Positions 8,242 to 17,890 are shown, counted from the stretch's first letter. The stretch is DNA of 50,039 nucleotides from an uncultured Eubacteriales bacterium (GCA_900546315.1 URCP01000010.1:1-50039), one strand, 5' to 3'. A program made the numbers and translations. Notes: a model not told the origin generated them from the sequence alone.

Positions 8242-9729
8242 ATGAAAATATCCAGTAAACACACTCTCGCGTCGATCCTGCTCATGACGATGCTTCTCAC
8301 CGTATCCTGCTCCGGCGGGTCACAGACAGGAAACAACGACGGCACAGAAGGCACAAGCGACAGCACCGAAGTAACCACCGCGGAATTACACTCCGAGCTT
8401 CCGGAAAGAAATTTTGACGGCAAAGACTTCAGAATCATCTGCTGGTTCCGCGGAGAGGGTCACATTCACAACTTCTTCGAGTACGACGCAGAGGAGCAGA
8501 ACGGTGAGCTTCTCAACGACACGATCTACTCCCGCAACCGCGCGGTAGAGGAACGTTTCGGCATCAACATCTCGGCAAGCGGAAGCGAGACTCCGGCAGC
8601 GGACGCCTACAAGCTCACTCTCGCGGGAGACACCGGATTCAATGTTGTCGCGGACAGACCGGTCGTGAACGCGAATTACTCCACACAGGGCGCGTTCACG
8701 CGCTTCGACAAGCTCCCTTATGTCGATCTCACAAAACCCTGGTGGAACATGAACGCCGGGGAATACTTCCGCATAGACGACAAGCTGTATTTCATGACCG
8801 GCGACTATGTGCTCTACGAAAAGCAGCGGCTCCCGGCGATGATGGTGAACCTTTCGATGGCTGAGGACTATGAAATCGAGGATCTGTACGCGGCGGTCGA
8901 CGAAGGACGCTGGACCGTTGATCTCATGAACACCTACGCGGCGCTTGTGAAGGGCGATATTTACGGAGACGGGACGATGGATTACCATAACGACAGATTC
9001 GGACTGCTGATGGGTTCATACACATACATCCCGTTCCTTTTGTTCGGCATGGAGAACACTTACACTAAGAAGGAAAACGACGGAAGCTTCACACTGAACG
9101 TAACGTCAGAGAGAATGCTTGACTCAATCTCCCGCCTCGGAAAGACTCTGTTCACAGACACGACCACATATGGCGAGATAATCACGAACAACTGGACTGA
9201 CGGAGCCTCCCCGCGGTACGTGTTCGAAGAAGGCCGTGCGCTGTTCTACAACGAAGTGCTGTCTATCGTCAGAACATTGGACACGAATATCAGGTACGGC
9301 GTACTCCCGCTCCCGAAGTATGATGAGGCTCAGAAGAGATATCTCTCGACGGTACAGAACTCCAATTCCGGCTCAATAGCCATTCCCGCTTCGCTGTCGG
9401 ATGAGGACGCGGAATTCACCGGACTGATACTCGAGGCGCTCGCTGATCTGTCGCACTACACAACTCTCCCGGCATTCATCGACGGAGTAATGCAGACGAA
9501 GAAGGCTCCGGACGAGGAATCAGTCAGAGTGCTTCAGACACTCTTCTCAAGTGAAAATATCGTCTACGACACCTTTGCCATATTCGAGATCGGAGATCTG
9601 AACAACATCGTCTGGAACAACCTCTACAGCAATCGCGGGGAAAACTTCGTCTCGACCATCGACGGGAAAAAGGAATCTGTAATGAAGAGCTATCAGAAGG
9701 TAGTCGAAGCCTACGAAAAACTCGGATAA
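8242..9729 (+). CDS. Extracellular solute-binding lipoprotein (ABC sugar uptake)
   Basis: 495 residues. A short signal peptide ends in the lipobox LTVSC. The mature protein has features shared with the four other binding proteins in this window: NDTIYSRNRAVEERFGI, DLTKPWW, an Asp/Gly-rich loop (DIYGDGTMDYHNDRFG), and LPLPKYDEAQKRY. It should be membrane-tethered and deliver a sugar or oligosaccharide to an ABC permease, but no permease gene is present. It lies directly upstream of the GH127-like and GH2 genes, so an arabinose- or galactose-containing oligosaccharide is a reasonable guess, not shown. RBS AAAGGCGG precedes the ATG. Confidence 0.85.
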   Translation: MKISSKHTLASILLMTMLLTVSCSGGSQTGNNDGTEGTSDSTEVTTAELHSELPERNFDGKDFRIICWFRGEGHIHNFFEYDAEEQNGELLNDTIYSRNRAVEERFGINISASGSETPAADAYKLTLAGDTGFNVVADRPVVNANYSTQGAFTRFDKLPYVDLTKPWWNMNAGEYFRIDDKLYFMTGDYVLYEKQRLPAMMVNLSMAEDYEIEDLYAAVDEGRWTVDLMNTYAALVKGDIYGDGTMDYHNDRFGLLMGSYTYIPFLLFGMENTYTKKENDGSFTLNVTSERMLDSISRLGKTLFTDTTTYGEIITNNWTDGASPRYVFEEGRALFYNEVLSIVRTLDTNIRYGVLPLPKYDEAQKRYLSTVQNSNSGSIAIPASLSDEDAEFTGLILEALADLSHYTTLPAFIDGVMQTKKAPDEESVRVLQTLFSSENIVYDTFAIFEIGDLNNIVWNNLYSNRGENFVSTIDGKKESVMKSYQKVVEAYEKLG

Positions 9730-9751
9730 GAGAGAATAATAGAGAAAGGCA

Positions 9752-9771
9752 GCATTCGCCGCGGCGAATGC
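9752..9771. repeat. Perfect 20-bp palindrome before the GH127-like gene
   Basis: GCATTCGCCG followed immediately by its exact inverse CGGCGAATGC fills the gap between the binding-protein stop and the GTG at 9772. As DNA it is a possible operator; as RNA it could fold at the ribosome-binding region. Confidence 0.85.
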
Positions 9772-11766
9772 GTGATTGAAAAAATGAAACCAAAGATTCA
9801 CAGCAGACTTACAAGACTCCCGCTCGGCGCGATAAAGCCGTCGGGCTGGCTCGGAGAGCAGCTCCGTAGAAACGCCGATGGAATGGGAGGTCATCTCGAT
9901 GAACTCGAACCAAAAATGATCGGCACACCCTACACCACCCGCGAGACATTCGAGGAATGGGGCACAGAGAGAGCCGCCGGATGGGGTGCGGAAATATCCG
10001 GAAACTACTGGCGTGGACTCATAGAGCTCGCCTTCACGCTCGGCGACAGGGAACTCATGGAAAAAGCTGAAAAATGGGTGAAGGCAGTGCTCAGAAACAG
10101 GAGAGACGACGGATATCTCGGTACTTACCGAGAGGGGAACGATTTCTTTGACGACTACAACGCGTGGGGAAACAGCTGCGGCATGAACGCTCTGCTCGAC
10201 TATTATGACGCGACCGGCGACAAGGAGGTACTCGACGCTGTCCATGGCTGTATGCTCTGGTTCTGCGATAATTGGAAAGGCGACAGAAAGACGAGATATG
10301 TCGGGATAACGATAACCGAATGCATGATGCGATGCTACGCTGAGACCGGCGACGAGAGACTGATCGATTTCTGCCGCGATTACTACGAATTTCTGGCTAG
10401 ACCGGAAAATGATCTCTTCGACCAGTCGATCGGGAGTATGCTTTCACCCGAACTTCACTACAACAGCAATCATGGTTCGGCTCTGGGAAACCATCTCGAC
10501 AATCCGGCAATGCTCTACTCCTGCACCGGAGATGAGAAGCTCCTCGCCGCGAGCGAAAACACATGGAAAAAGGCAAAATCCAAGGTCGTAGGACCACACG
10601 GCGGTATTACTTGTGAATCCGAGTACCTGGCTCCGTTGGGACCCATCGTCGAGAGCGAGTACTGTTCGTTCACTTTCACGGCGAAATCGCTCGAAAATCT
10701 CGGAATGATCACCGGAAACGGCGTATACTTCGACGATCTCGAAAAACTCGTTTTCAACGCCGCCGAGGGCGCGCGAAAGAAGGATGAGCGCGCGATCGCG
10801 TACCTGTCCTCCCCGAACCAGATACGCGCCGCCATCGATTCGTCGTACGCCGCTAACACACATCAGGTCTACGCTCCCTGCGTACCGGTTGCCTGCTGTC
10901 CGGTGACGTCGGTCCGGATACTCCCGGAGTTCACCAGAAACATCGCGTTTCTTGACGGCGAGCGTTTATATCTCGCGTCCTTTGCTCCCTGCTCGATAAA
11001 CACGGGAGGGCTGCGCCTCGATATCGATACGGACTACCCGTTCGATGAGACCGTGATAATCCGTGCCAGCGGAGAGGGAGCGGTCAGGCTCGTATTCAGA
11101 ATACCGGAATGGTGCGACTCACCATCGCTTCTGCAAAACGGAGAAGAAATCATCCCGCGAAGGGACGGGAGCGGCAACTCATCCACTGAAATAACCATAA
11201 GTGCCGGCGAAACACTGAAACTCATCCTGCCGATGAAGGTCAGCGTGACCCGTCTGAACGACAGTGACCGTTCGTCCTTGTATCCGGTCACGATAAGCCG
11301 CGGACCGCTCGTCTATTCGCTCGGACTGCCTGAGCGCTGGCAAGGATGGGCTGGTCTTCCCGCCACGCCGCTTCCGGAGGGGTGGCAGTGGTTCAATGTT
11401 GAACCGGAGATTCCCGCGTCCGGGCTTGACGTTTATGACGATATGGGAATGCGAAGCAGACTTATCAGCTGGAACCCCGCGCTCGACGAAGAGATCTCAC
11501 CGGACGATATACGCGTCGTGAGGCAGAAGACCGAAGGATACCCATGGGAGCACCCGCCCGTAAAGCTCGAGTTGAATGGCTATAAGGCTCCGTATTCATA
11601 CCCTCCATACCCGACGCGCACTCTTGAGCCATACACCGAGAACGGATACGCGTACATCTCCGCGCCGATGCCGCTGACTCTTGTCCCATACGGCTGCACA
11701 GCTCTCAGAATAACCTGCTTCCCGCGCGCGAGACACGCGGACACGCTCAGATTCAAAGAGAAATGA
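9772..11766 (+). CDS. GH127-like glycosidase (beta-L-arabinofuranosidase family, DUF1680 type)
   Basis: 664 residues with no signal peptide, hence cytoplasmic. The N-terminal segment resembles (alpha/alpha)6-barrel family members (IKPSGWLGEQLRRNADGM, WLRGL-like helices). The family's zinc-binding residues appear conserved as Glu-Tyr-Cys in VESEYCS near residue 295 and the Cys pair in VACCPVTS near residue 374. A C-terminal beta-sandwich follows. The family includes beta-L-arabinofuranosidases, but many members have other specificities. GTG at 9772 and ATG at 9784 are both possible starts; the former has AGAAAGGC upstream, separated by the palindrome. It is probably co-transcribed with the upstream binding protein. 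Confidence 0.8.
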   Translation: MIEKMKPKIHSRLTRLPLGAIKPSGWLGEQLRRNADGMGGHLDELEPKMIGTPYTTRETFEEWGTERAAGWGAEISGNYWRGLIELAFTLGDRELMEKAEKWVKAVLRNRRDDGYLGTYREGNDFFDDYNAWGNSCGMNALLDYYDATGDKEVLDAVHGCMLWFCDNWKGDRKTRYVGITITECMMRCYAETGDERLIDFCRDYYEFLARPENDLFDQSIGSMLSPELHYNSNHGSALGNHLDNPAMLYSCTGDEKLLAASENTWKKAKSKVVGPHGGITCESEYLAPLGPIVESEYCSFTFTAKSLENLGMITGNGVYFDDLEKLVFNAAEGARKKDERAIAYLSSPNQIRAAIDSSYAANTHQVYAPCVPVACCPVTSVRILPEFTRNIAFLDGERLYLASFAPCSINTGGLRLDIDTDYPFDETVIIRASGEGAVRLVFRIPEWCDSPSLLQNGEEIIPRRDGSGNSSTEITISAGETLKLILPMKVSVTRLNDSDRSSLYPVTISRGPLVYSLGLPERWQGWAGLPATPLPEGWQWFNVEPEIPASGLDVYDDMGMRSRLISWNPALDEEISPDDIRVVRQKTEGYPWEHPPVKLELNGYKAPYSYPPYPTRTLEPYTENGYAYISAPMPLTLVPYGCTALRITCFPRARHADTLRFKEK

Positions 11767-11770
11767 CCTG

Positions 11771-11803
11771 TCTCCCCGACCGTTTCAGGCCGGGGAGATT
11801 TTA
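11771..11803 (+). terminator. Rho-independent terminator after the GH127-like gene
   Basis: TCTCCCCG pairs with CGGGGAGA around a 12-base loop that can pair further (ACC/GGC, one mismatch), followed by TTTTATAT. Confidence 0.8.
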
Positions 11804-11836
11804 TATATGAACAAAGTGTAAAATAAGGCACACTGC

Positions 11837-11865
11837 TTGCAATCTCCATCACGATGTGGTAGAAT
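11837..11865 (+). promoter_or_regulatory. Sigma-A promoter of the GH2 gene
   Basis: TTGCAA and TAGAAT are separated by 17 bp, with TGG immediately before the -10 (extended -10). It lies 51 bp before the GH2 start codon. Confidence 0.7.
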
Positions 11866-11916
11866 ATAGTCAGACACGGAGAATTCCGTAAAACCACCAA
11901 AGAAAGGCATGAAACC

Positions 11917-14181
11917 ATGAAAAAGACCTGTATCTCAAAGGGTTGGTCGCTGAACGCCCCCGGCACGAACGGATGGATAAGCGTCGACCTCCCGAACGAT
12001 TACTCGATAACACAGCCGAGGACTCCCGACGCGCCCGGCGGAGCTTCAAACGGCTTCTTTGTCGGCGGCGAGGGCACTTATGTGAAGGAGCTTGACATTC
12101 CCGCTGAACCGAAGCACTACATACTCGACATTGACGGCGCTTATATGTACACGAGGGTGAGCCTCGGAAATTTCCTTCTGGCGAAGCACCCGCATGGCTA
12201 CACGCCGTTCCTCGTCGACCTGACCCCGCGCGTCAAGTTCGGTGAGACTAACAAGCTGACCATCCGCACCGACGACTGCCAGCCGTCCACGAGATGGTAT
12301 ACCGGCGCGGGAATCTATCGCGACGTTTATCTCTATGAGGGCGGGGATATCCGTATCGAGCCGTGGGATCTGTGGGTTGAGACGCCGGAGACCGACCTTG
12401 TAAAGGCTCACTGCGTCGTGACCTCTGACAGAAAGGCTGACGTGACAGTCAGGTTCGAGATTTTCGACGCGGACGAGAATCTGGTCGTATCGGATGAGAA
12501 GAAGCTCACGGCGGACGGCAAGACAACCGTCACGGGAGATATCAGAATCGCCGACGCGAACCTCTGGAACATCGAGGACCCGTACCTCTACACAATCCGC
12601 GCGACAATACTTGAAGGCGACGAGACCCTCGACAACGAGGAACTGCGCTTCGGCATCCGCACGCTGTCGGTTGACGCTGAGAACGGATTGCTCATCAACG
12701 GCGAATCGGTCAAGCTCCGCGGCGGCTGTATACACCATGATCACGGCGTGCTCGGCGCGGCTGACTACCCGGCGGCTTGCAGACGGAAGATCGAAAAGCT
12801 CCGTGACGCGGGCTTCAACGCGCTGAGAATCGCCCACAATCCGCCCTCCGAGACTCTGATGGAGATCTGCGACGAGCTGGGAATTATCGTGATGGACGAG
12901 GCTTTCGACTGCTGGAGACTCGACAAAGGCGGCATGAACAACTATCACCGTTACTTCGACGAGTGGTGGGAAAGGGACACCGAGCTTATGGTGCGCCGCG
13001 ACAGACGTCATACCTCGGTCATAGCGTTCTCGATCGGAAACGAAATTCCCGAGAGCAAAGGCGACACAGACGGCGACGAATGGTCGAAGCGAATCTCGGA
13101 CAAGATAAGATCTCTCGACCCGACCCGCCTTGTCACCTCCGCGACATACCAGATGACCGGTGAGGACGTCTGGGCGGACAACACGAAGGGATATTACGCG
13201 CCGCTTGATATCTGCGGCTACAACTACATATATCCCCGTTACGAGCGCGACCACGAGCAGTTCCCGGAGCGCGTCATATGGGGTTCCGAGACGCACGCGC
13301 TGAAATTCTACGATTCGTGGCACAAGGTGCTCGACCTCCCGTACGTGATCGGCGACTTCACTTGGACAGCCTACGATAACCTCGGCGAGGCTGGAACCGG
13401 TAATTCCTGCTGGGCGAGAGACGGACATATTCCGTGCATCCAGCTGTTCGGTTATCCTTGGCGTTCCTGCTATCAGGGCGACCTTGATTTGTGCGGCTAC
13501 CGTCGTCCGCAGTCGTATTTCCGCGAGGCTGTGTGGATTGGCGGGGTGACGGCGCTGTTCACGACTCACCCGGAGCATTACGGCGAGGATTTCTCCGGCA
13601 CCGGCTGGCACTGGTATGACGTTCTCGACACATGGACGTTCGACGACAAGTACATCGGAAAGCCCGTGAAGTGCGAGGTCTACACCGACGCGGACGAGGT
13701 CGAGTGGTTCGTGAACGGAAAGAGTCTCGGCAGGTCGAAGCCGGAAAAGGCAATCGCGTACATGGATATCCCCTACGAGAAGGGCGAGCTGTCGGTAATC
13801 TCCTACAAGGACGGCGTGGAGCACGGCAGAGCGTCCCTGCACACGGTCGGCAAAGAGAGCGCTGTATCAGTAGCACCCGAGACCGACGAGATAACCGCGG
13901 ACAACCGCGACCTCTGCTATTTTGACATAACGGTGGTCGATGAAAACGGCGACAGAGTCCCGCACGCGAAAACCCGCCTGACCTGCATAGTCGAGGGCGG
14001 CGAGCTGATGGGCATATTCAGCGGAGACCCGGCAAACGAGGACCAGTACGGCTCGGACGTCTGCCACGCGTTCTACGGAAGGGCTGTAGCGATTGTGAAG
14101 ACAAAGACCCCCGGAAAAGTGAAAGTGACAGTCGGCGGGGAAGGATTGAGAGCCGGAAGCGCTGAAGTAACAGCTTTATAA
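11917..14181 (+). CDS. GH2 family glycoside hydrolase (beta-galactosidase-like)
   Basis: 754 residues without a signal peptide. Order: sugar-binding jelly-roll domain, immunoglobulin-like domain, TIM-barrel catalytic domain (LRGGCIHHDHG, FNALRIAHNPPS, MDEAFDCW), then a C-terminal beta-domain containing EWFVNGKSLGR. The acid/base Glu is in SIGNEIPE near residue 376 and the nucleophile Glu is probably in WGSETHA near residue 457. GH2 includes beta-galactosidases, glucuronidases and mannosidases; the exact substrate is not evident. RBS AAAGAAAGG. It has its own promoter and terminator, so it is a separate unit from the GH127-like gene, but cytoplasmic degradation of the same imported oligosaccharide is plausible. 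Confidence 0.85.
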   Translation: MKKTCISKGWSLNAPGTNGWISVDLPNDYSITQPRTPDAPGGASNGFFVGGEGTYVKELDIPAEPKHYILDIDGAYMYTRVSLGNFLLAKHPHGYTPFLVDLTPRVKFGETNKLTIRTDDCQPSTRWYTGAGIYRDVYLYEGGDIRIEPWDLWVETPETDLVKAHCVVTSDRKADVTVRFEIFDADENLVVSDEKKLTADGKTTVTGDIRIADANLWNIEDPYLYTIRATILEGDETLDNEELRFGIRTLSVDAENGLLINGESVKLRGGCIHHDHGVLGAADYPAACRRKIEKLRDAGFNALRIAHNPPSETLMEICDELGIIVMDEAFDCWRLDKGGMNNYHRYFDEWWERDTELMVRRDRRHTSVIAFSIGNEIPESKGDTDGDEWSKRISDKIRSLDPTRLVTSATYQMTGEDVWADNTKGYYAPLDICGYNYIYPRYERDHEQFPERVIWGSETHALKFYDSWHKVLDLPYVIGDFTWTAYDNLGEAGTGNSCWARDGHIPCIQLFGYPWRSCYQGDLDLCGYRRPQSYFREAVWIGGVTALFTTHPEHYGEDFSGTGWHWYDVLDTWTFDDKYIGKPVKCEVYTDADEVEWFVNGKSLGRSKPEKAIAYMDIPYEKGELSVISYKDGVEHGRASLHTVGKESAVSVAPETDEITADNRDLCYFDITVVDENGDRVPHAKTRLTCIVEGGELMGIFSGDPANEDQYGSDVCHAFYGRAVAIVKTKTPGKVKVTVGGEGLRAGSAEVTAL

Positions 14182-14204
14182 GATCTGATTTTATATAAAA
14201 CAGG

Positions 14205-14240
14205 CGGAACTTTCCATACCGGAGAGTTCCGATTTTTATT
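14205..14240 (+). terminator. Rho-independent terminator after the GH2 gene
   Basis: CGGAACT pairs with AGTTCCG, with an inner TTCC/GGAG extension, followed by ATTTTTATTT. Confidence 0.75.
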
Positions 14241-14303
14241 TCATGATATTCAAAAAGTGGAGAAATCCGCCCGCAAAGGTGGAGGTTTTTCCGCGCGGTA
14301 CTG

Positions 14304-14312
14304 TGCTATAAT
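14304..14312 (+). promoter_or_regulatory. Extended -10-like element antisense to the AraC gene end
   Basis: TGCTATAAT on the plus strand overlaps the AraC stop codon. No good -35 is present 17 bp upstream, so activity is doubtful. Confidence 0.2.
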
Positions 14313-15187
14313 AAAGAAGCAGAATCCTTTAAAGCCTCGAGCGGCGACATTCCGACAAGGCTTTCGAATGTCTTGTAGAAGCCAGAGCTCGAGTTGAACC
14401 CGCACTCAAGCGCCGCCTCAAGTACGTTCTTTTTCTTCCGTCCGAGCAGAAGGATAACATTCTGCACACGAACGAGGCGTATGTACTTCGCGACGCTCAT
14501 CCCGGCGTATCTCGAGAACGCCGACGAGAGAAGCGCCCTCGGCTGTCCGAAATACCTTGCGATTGCCGTGATATTGAGTTCCGGGTCAGAGACATTGTCG
14601 GAAATGAACCTCATGATATCCGGAATCAGGACGCTGCCGACGATTTTGACGTCCGCGTCTGTACCTCGCGTCTCCGCGAAGCTTCTCGCAATATAAGCCG
14701 CAAGACTGAGGAACGCTCCGCAGACCGCGTGATCAGCGAATTTATCCTTTGACCGTGCCTCACGGGACAGCTCACGGAACGCACTGTCAATACAGTCGTA
14801 ATATGGTGCCTCAGGTCTTATCACCGGGTAATCACGGTAAAGGTAGAAAAAGTCCGGAGACATGAGCACCGGCGAAAAACTGGTCGGAAGGATTATCGCT
14901 TGCTCAATGACGAGCGGCTCACCGTCGAAGACCGTGGTTATCGCCCGCGGGTCGACGTTGTTGAATACTATGTAATCTCCGGCGGAAAGGGTGAAGCTGT
15001 GTTCCGGAAGCATCCATTCGCAGCTGCCGCCGGCTATCCTTACGATTTTAAGATAGACGAAAAGATTTGAGAGCTTGTCGCTGTATCCGGGAAGCATCCG
15101 CTGTTCCCAGAACATGAAGAATGGCGAGAGCGAATCCTCCGGAGATGAATAGATATAATCAATTACAGTGCCGTCGCCTACAAACAT
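14306..15187 (-). CDS. AraC family transcriptional regulator
   Basis: 293 residues. The N-terminal half is a cupin-like ligand-binding region (LSAGDYIVFNN). The C-terminal half has two helix-turn-helix motifs (ELNITAIARYFGQPRALLSSAF and VLEAALECGFNSSSGFYKTF) ending SPLEALKDS, the usual AraC DNA-binding domain. The start at 15187 is chosen because GGAGG lies just upstream, while an earlier ATG at 15220 falls inside the promoter. It is divergent from the binding-protein/FAD oxidoreductase operon at 15276 and probably controls it or the glycosidase genes. It is not closely similar to the paralogous pair at 19645 and 41506. Confidence 0.88.
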   Translation of the reverse strand: MFVGDGTVIDYIYSSPEDSLSPFFMFWEQRMLPGYSDKLSNLFVYLKIVRIAGGSCEWMLPEHSFTLSAGDYIVFNNVDPRAITTVFDGEPLVIEQAIILPTSFSPVLMSPDFFYLYRDYPVIRPEAPYYDCIDSAFRELSREARSKDKFADHAVCGAFLSLAAYIARSFAETRGTDADVKIVGSVLIPDIMRFISDNVSDPELNITAIARYFGQPRALLSSAFSRYAGMSVAKYIRLVRVQNVILLLGRKKKNVLEAALECGFNSSSGFYKTFESLVGMSPLEALKDSASLL

Positions 15188-15208
15188 GATGACACCTCCG
15201 TTTTTTAC

Positions 15209-15237
15209 AGTATACCACAAAACGCCTCCGATGTCAA
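15209..15237 (-). promoter_or_regulatory. Sigma-A promoter of the AraC gene
   Basis: On the minus strand, TTGACA (15237-15232) and TATACT (15214-15209) are 17 bp apart, with TGG before the -10. It lies 22 bp upstream of the chosen start. Confidence 0.8.
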
Positions 15238-15275
15238 CCCCTGCGAATGAACAATCATGAAAGGAAACAAAAGCT

Positions 15276-16754
15276 ATGAAAAAGACAAATTATTTATCTC
15301 TCCTTCTGACCGCCCTGCTGACCTGCGCCTCATGCGGAAACGGCGCCGCAACTGACGGCACGACAGCCACTGACACGGACGCCGCGTCGGATTCCGTTCA
15401 GGACACGTACGTCGAAGATACAGCGGCGATAGACGCACTTCCGGACGGCGACTACGGCGGACGTGAGGTGAATATGCTCGTACGCCGCGAGTTTCTCTAC
15501 GAGTTCGGAGCCGATGAAAGCGGAGATATCGTCGACGACGCCGTTTATGACCGCAACCGGAAAATCGAGGAAAAATTCGGAATAAAGCTGACAATAACCG
15601 ATGTGGAGGGTTCTTTCAGCACCCGCGACACCTTTCTCGGAGTTCTGGCCGGCGACATAATGTCCGGAAGCGGCGACATTGACATTGTCGCCGGAGCAGC
15701 GAACTATATGCTCCCGACCGTTCCGGAAGGGAACTTCGTGAACCTAATGCAGACGCCGTACATTGAAACCGATAAACCTTGGTGGTCGCAGGGATATGTC
15801 GACAACATGAGCATAGACGGCGGTCTGTATCTCGCCACCGGCACGGCGTCGATAAATCTGCTCGACAATATGTGCGTCACATTCTTCAATAAGAAGCTGA
15901 TCGAGGATCACGGTTTCGATTCACCCTACGACCTTGTGAAAAGCGGAAAGTGGACGATCGGTAAGCTGCTCGAGAACGCGAAAACCGTGAACACCGATCT
16001 TGACGGCGACGGAAAGCTCACTCTCGACGATCGGATCGGAATACTCACTTATAACAATATGCTTATAGCCCAGCAGGTCAGCTTCGGCCTGCGCTATTCG
16101 GAGCGAGGAGAGGACGGGTATCCGCGCATAACATATATGAGCGAGCGGATGACGGAGGCGTTTGAACTGATCCGCGACAGCCTGAATCAGAACGAGATGG
16201 TTTGGTACGCGCCCGGCACCGACACGCTCAGCATGACGGCGGATATGCAGGCCGCTTTCCAGAACGGGAATGTCCTCTATATGAATCAGGTCCTTTCCTC
16301 CGCCGGCATGATGCGCTCTATGGATCAGGATTTCGGAATAGTTCCGATGCCGAAGCTCGGCGAAGAACAGGACAGATACTATACCTGTGTCATGGAAAAT
16401 CTAACAGTTCTCGGCATCCCGGTCTCCGCGAAGGACACGGAGCTCTCCGGACTTGTTCTTGAAGCGCTCGCACGGATAGGCTATGACACGGTCACTCCGG
16501 TTTATTTTGAGAAGGCGCTCGGAACCAAGTATGTGCGTGATGACGATTCTTCGGAAATGCTCAGTCTCATACTTGACAGCGTCTGGTTTGATTTCGCGTA
16601 CCTTAACTCGGTCTCGCTCGGAAACATAAACCATCTCTTCAACGAGAGCATCAACGGTTCGCTTGTGTCGGCGTTTGAGTCGAAACGCGCGGAATATGAA
16701 GGTAAACTTGAAAAGCTTCTCGACGGTTACAGAGAGCTCGGTGACGGCGAATGA
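15276..16754 (+). CDS. Extracellular solute-binding lipoprotein
   Basis: 492 residues with lipobox LTCASC. Same family as the other binding proteins here: DDAVYDRNRKIEEKFGI, TDKPWWSQGY, the Ca-loop-like DLDGDGKLTLDDR, and VPMPKLGEEQDRYYT. It probably presents a sugar or sugar acid to an ABC permease encoded elsewhere. RBS AAAGGAAAC. Its stop overlaps the start of the FAD-dependent oxidoreductase (ATGA at 16751-16754), so the two are translationally coupled. No clear promoter was found in the 88 bp before it, but the AraC gene is divergently transcribed from the same gap. Confidence 0.85.
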   Translation: MKKTNYLSLLLTALLTCASCGNGAATDGTTATDTDAASDSVQDTYVEDTAAIDALPDGDYGGREVNMLVRREFLYEFGADESGDIVDDAVYDRNRKIEEKFGIKLTITDVEGSFSTRDTFLGVLAGDIMSGSGDIDIVAGAANYMLPTVPEGNFVNLMQTPYIETDKPWWSQGYVDNMSIDGGLYLATGTASINLLDNMCVTFFNKKLIEDHGFDSPYDLVKSGKWTIGKLLENAKTVNTDLDGDGKLTLDDRIGILTYNNMLIAQQVSFGLRYSERGEDGYPRITYMSERMTEAFELIRDSLNQNEMVWYAPGTDTLSMTADMQAAFQNGNVLYMNQVLSSAGMMRSMDQDFGIVPMPKLGEEQDRYYTCVMENLTVLGIPVSAKDTELSGLVLEALARIGYDTVTPVYFEKALGTKYVRDDDSSEMLSLILDSVWFDFAYLNSVSLGNINHLFNESINGSLVSAFESKRAEYEGKLEKLLDGYRELGDGE

Positions 16755-17890
16755 ACCTGAATTTCGTTTATACGCGTGAATATGACGTCGTCGTCTGCGG
16801 GCTCGGGAGCGCCGGATTCACGGCGGCGGTGATGTGCGGTCGTCTCGGAATGAAAACCGCGGCGGTCGAGAAATACAATATGCCCGGCGGTGTTATAACC
16901 GTGCTCGGAAACAACAGCATTGATCAGTTCAACAACCCGTTCATTCCCGGCGACAATCTTGTGATAAAAGGAATAGGCTGGGAATTCGTGAACCGCCTCG
17001 CGAAAAGCGGCAATGCCGTGATCCCCGACATGAACGTCGAATATCACGGGCACTGGCAGTACGGAGTGAAAGTCAATCCATGCGCCGCGTCAGCCATGAT
17101 GAATCGCATGATCTCCGAAAGCGGCGCTGACATTTATCTTGGTCAGAACATAGTCGACACAATATGCTCTGAACATGAAAACGGCAGATCAGTAGACGGT
17201 GTCGTCATATCGACAAAGGCGGGTCCGGCGCTGCTCAGAGCGAAGATGTTCATAGACTGCACGGGCGACGCCGACATATGCGCGTTTTCCGGCTTCCGCT
17301 GCCTTACCGGAGATGACGGGATTGTACAGCCTGGAAATATCTATGGCGGAGGTCATACCGAAGAGTTGCCCTGCCATTCGAGCGACAGCGACAAGCTTAC
17401 GTTCGACGAGATACACGCGCGTGAGCTGCTTTCGGAGAAAAAACGCGATTGGTTCATGTGCGCCCCGGCGATTGCCCCGCGCGAGAGCCGTCGCGTCGTC
17501 TGCCGAAGCATGATGAGCAGGGACGACTATATGACCGGCAAAATGTACTCCGACGCGATATGCTACACTTTTTGGTTCATAGATATCCACCGCGACGGCG
17601 AAACGGCGTATATCGAGTACCTGAAGAGTCCGCTGACACCTTCAATACGGCTGTCATCGATGATACCGGAGGGTTCGGCAAACCTGTTCGTCGCCGGAAG
17701 GTGCATCGGCACCGACCGCGCCGCGAACTCCGCGATAAGGGTTAAATCGAGCTGCATGGCGATGGGACAGGCCGCCGCCGCCGCGGCATACGAGGCGCTC
17801 AGGAAAACGTCTTACGACATTGATGTTGAAAGCGTGAAGCGGATACTCAGGGAGAGCGGAGCGGTTGTTCCGGAAGCACAAATAAAATAA
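16751..17890 (+). CDS. FAD-dependent oxidoreductase (FAD_oxidored / PF12831-like)
   Basis: 379 residues. The N-terminal Rossmann dinucleotide site is YDVVVCGLGSAGFTAAV (GxGxxG), followed by VEKYNMPGG. A second signature FIDCTGDADICAFSG (substrate-side GD motif) and the C-terminal NLFVAGRCIGTDRAANSAIR are typical of this flavoprotein family, found beside polysaccharide-degradation genes in many Firmicutes. The reaction is unknown. There is no signal peptide, so it is cytoplasmic. It is the second gene of an operon with a binding lipoprotein, suggesting it oxidises or reduces the imported compound; that is inference from context. Confidence 0.8.
   Translation: MNLNFVYTREYDVVVCGLGSAGFTAAVMCGRLGMKTAAVEKYNMPGGVITVLGNNSIDQFNNPFIPGDNLVIKGIGWEFVNRLAKSGNAVIPDMNVEYHGHWQYGVKVNPCAASAMMNRMISESGADIYLGQNIVDTICSEHENGRSVDGVVISTKAGPALLRAKMFIDCTGDADICAFSGFRCLTGDDGIVQPGNIYGGGHTEELPCHSSDSDKLTFDEIHARELLSEKKRDWFMCAPAIAPRESRRVVCRSMMSRDDYMTGKMYSDAICYTFWFIDIHRDGETAYIEYLKSPLTPSIRLSSMIPEGSANLFVAGRCIGTDRAANSAIRVKSSCMAMGQAAAAAAYEALRKTSYDIDVESVKRILRESGAVVPEAQIK

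Noticed and set aside
12046..13842. A 598-codon open frame on the minus strand
   Set aside because: It lies antisense within the GH2 gene, with no recognisable domain or ribosome site; a by-product of codon bias.
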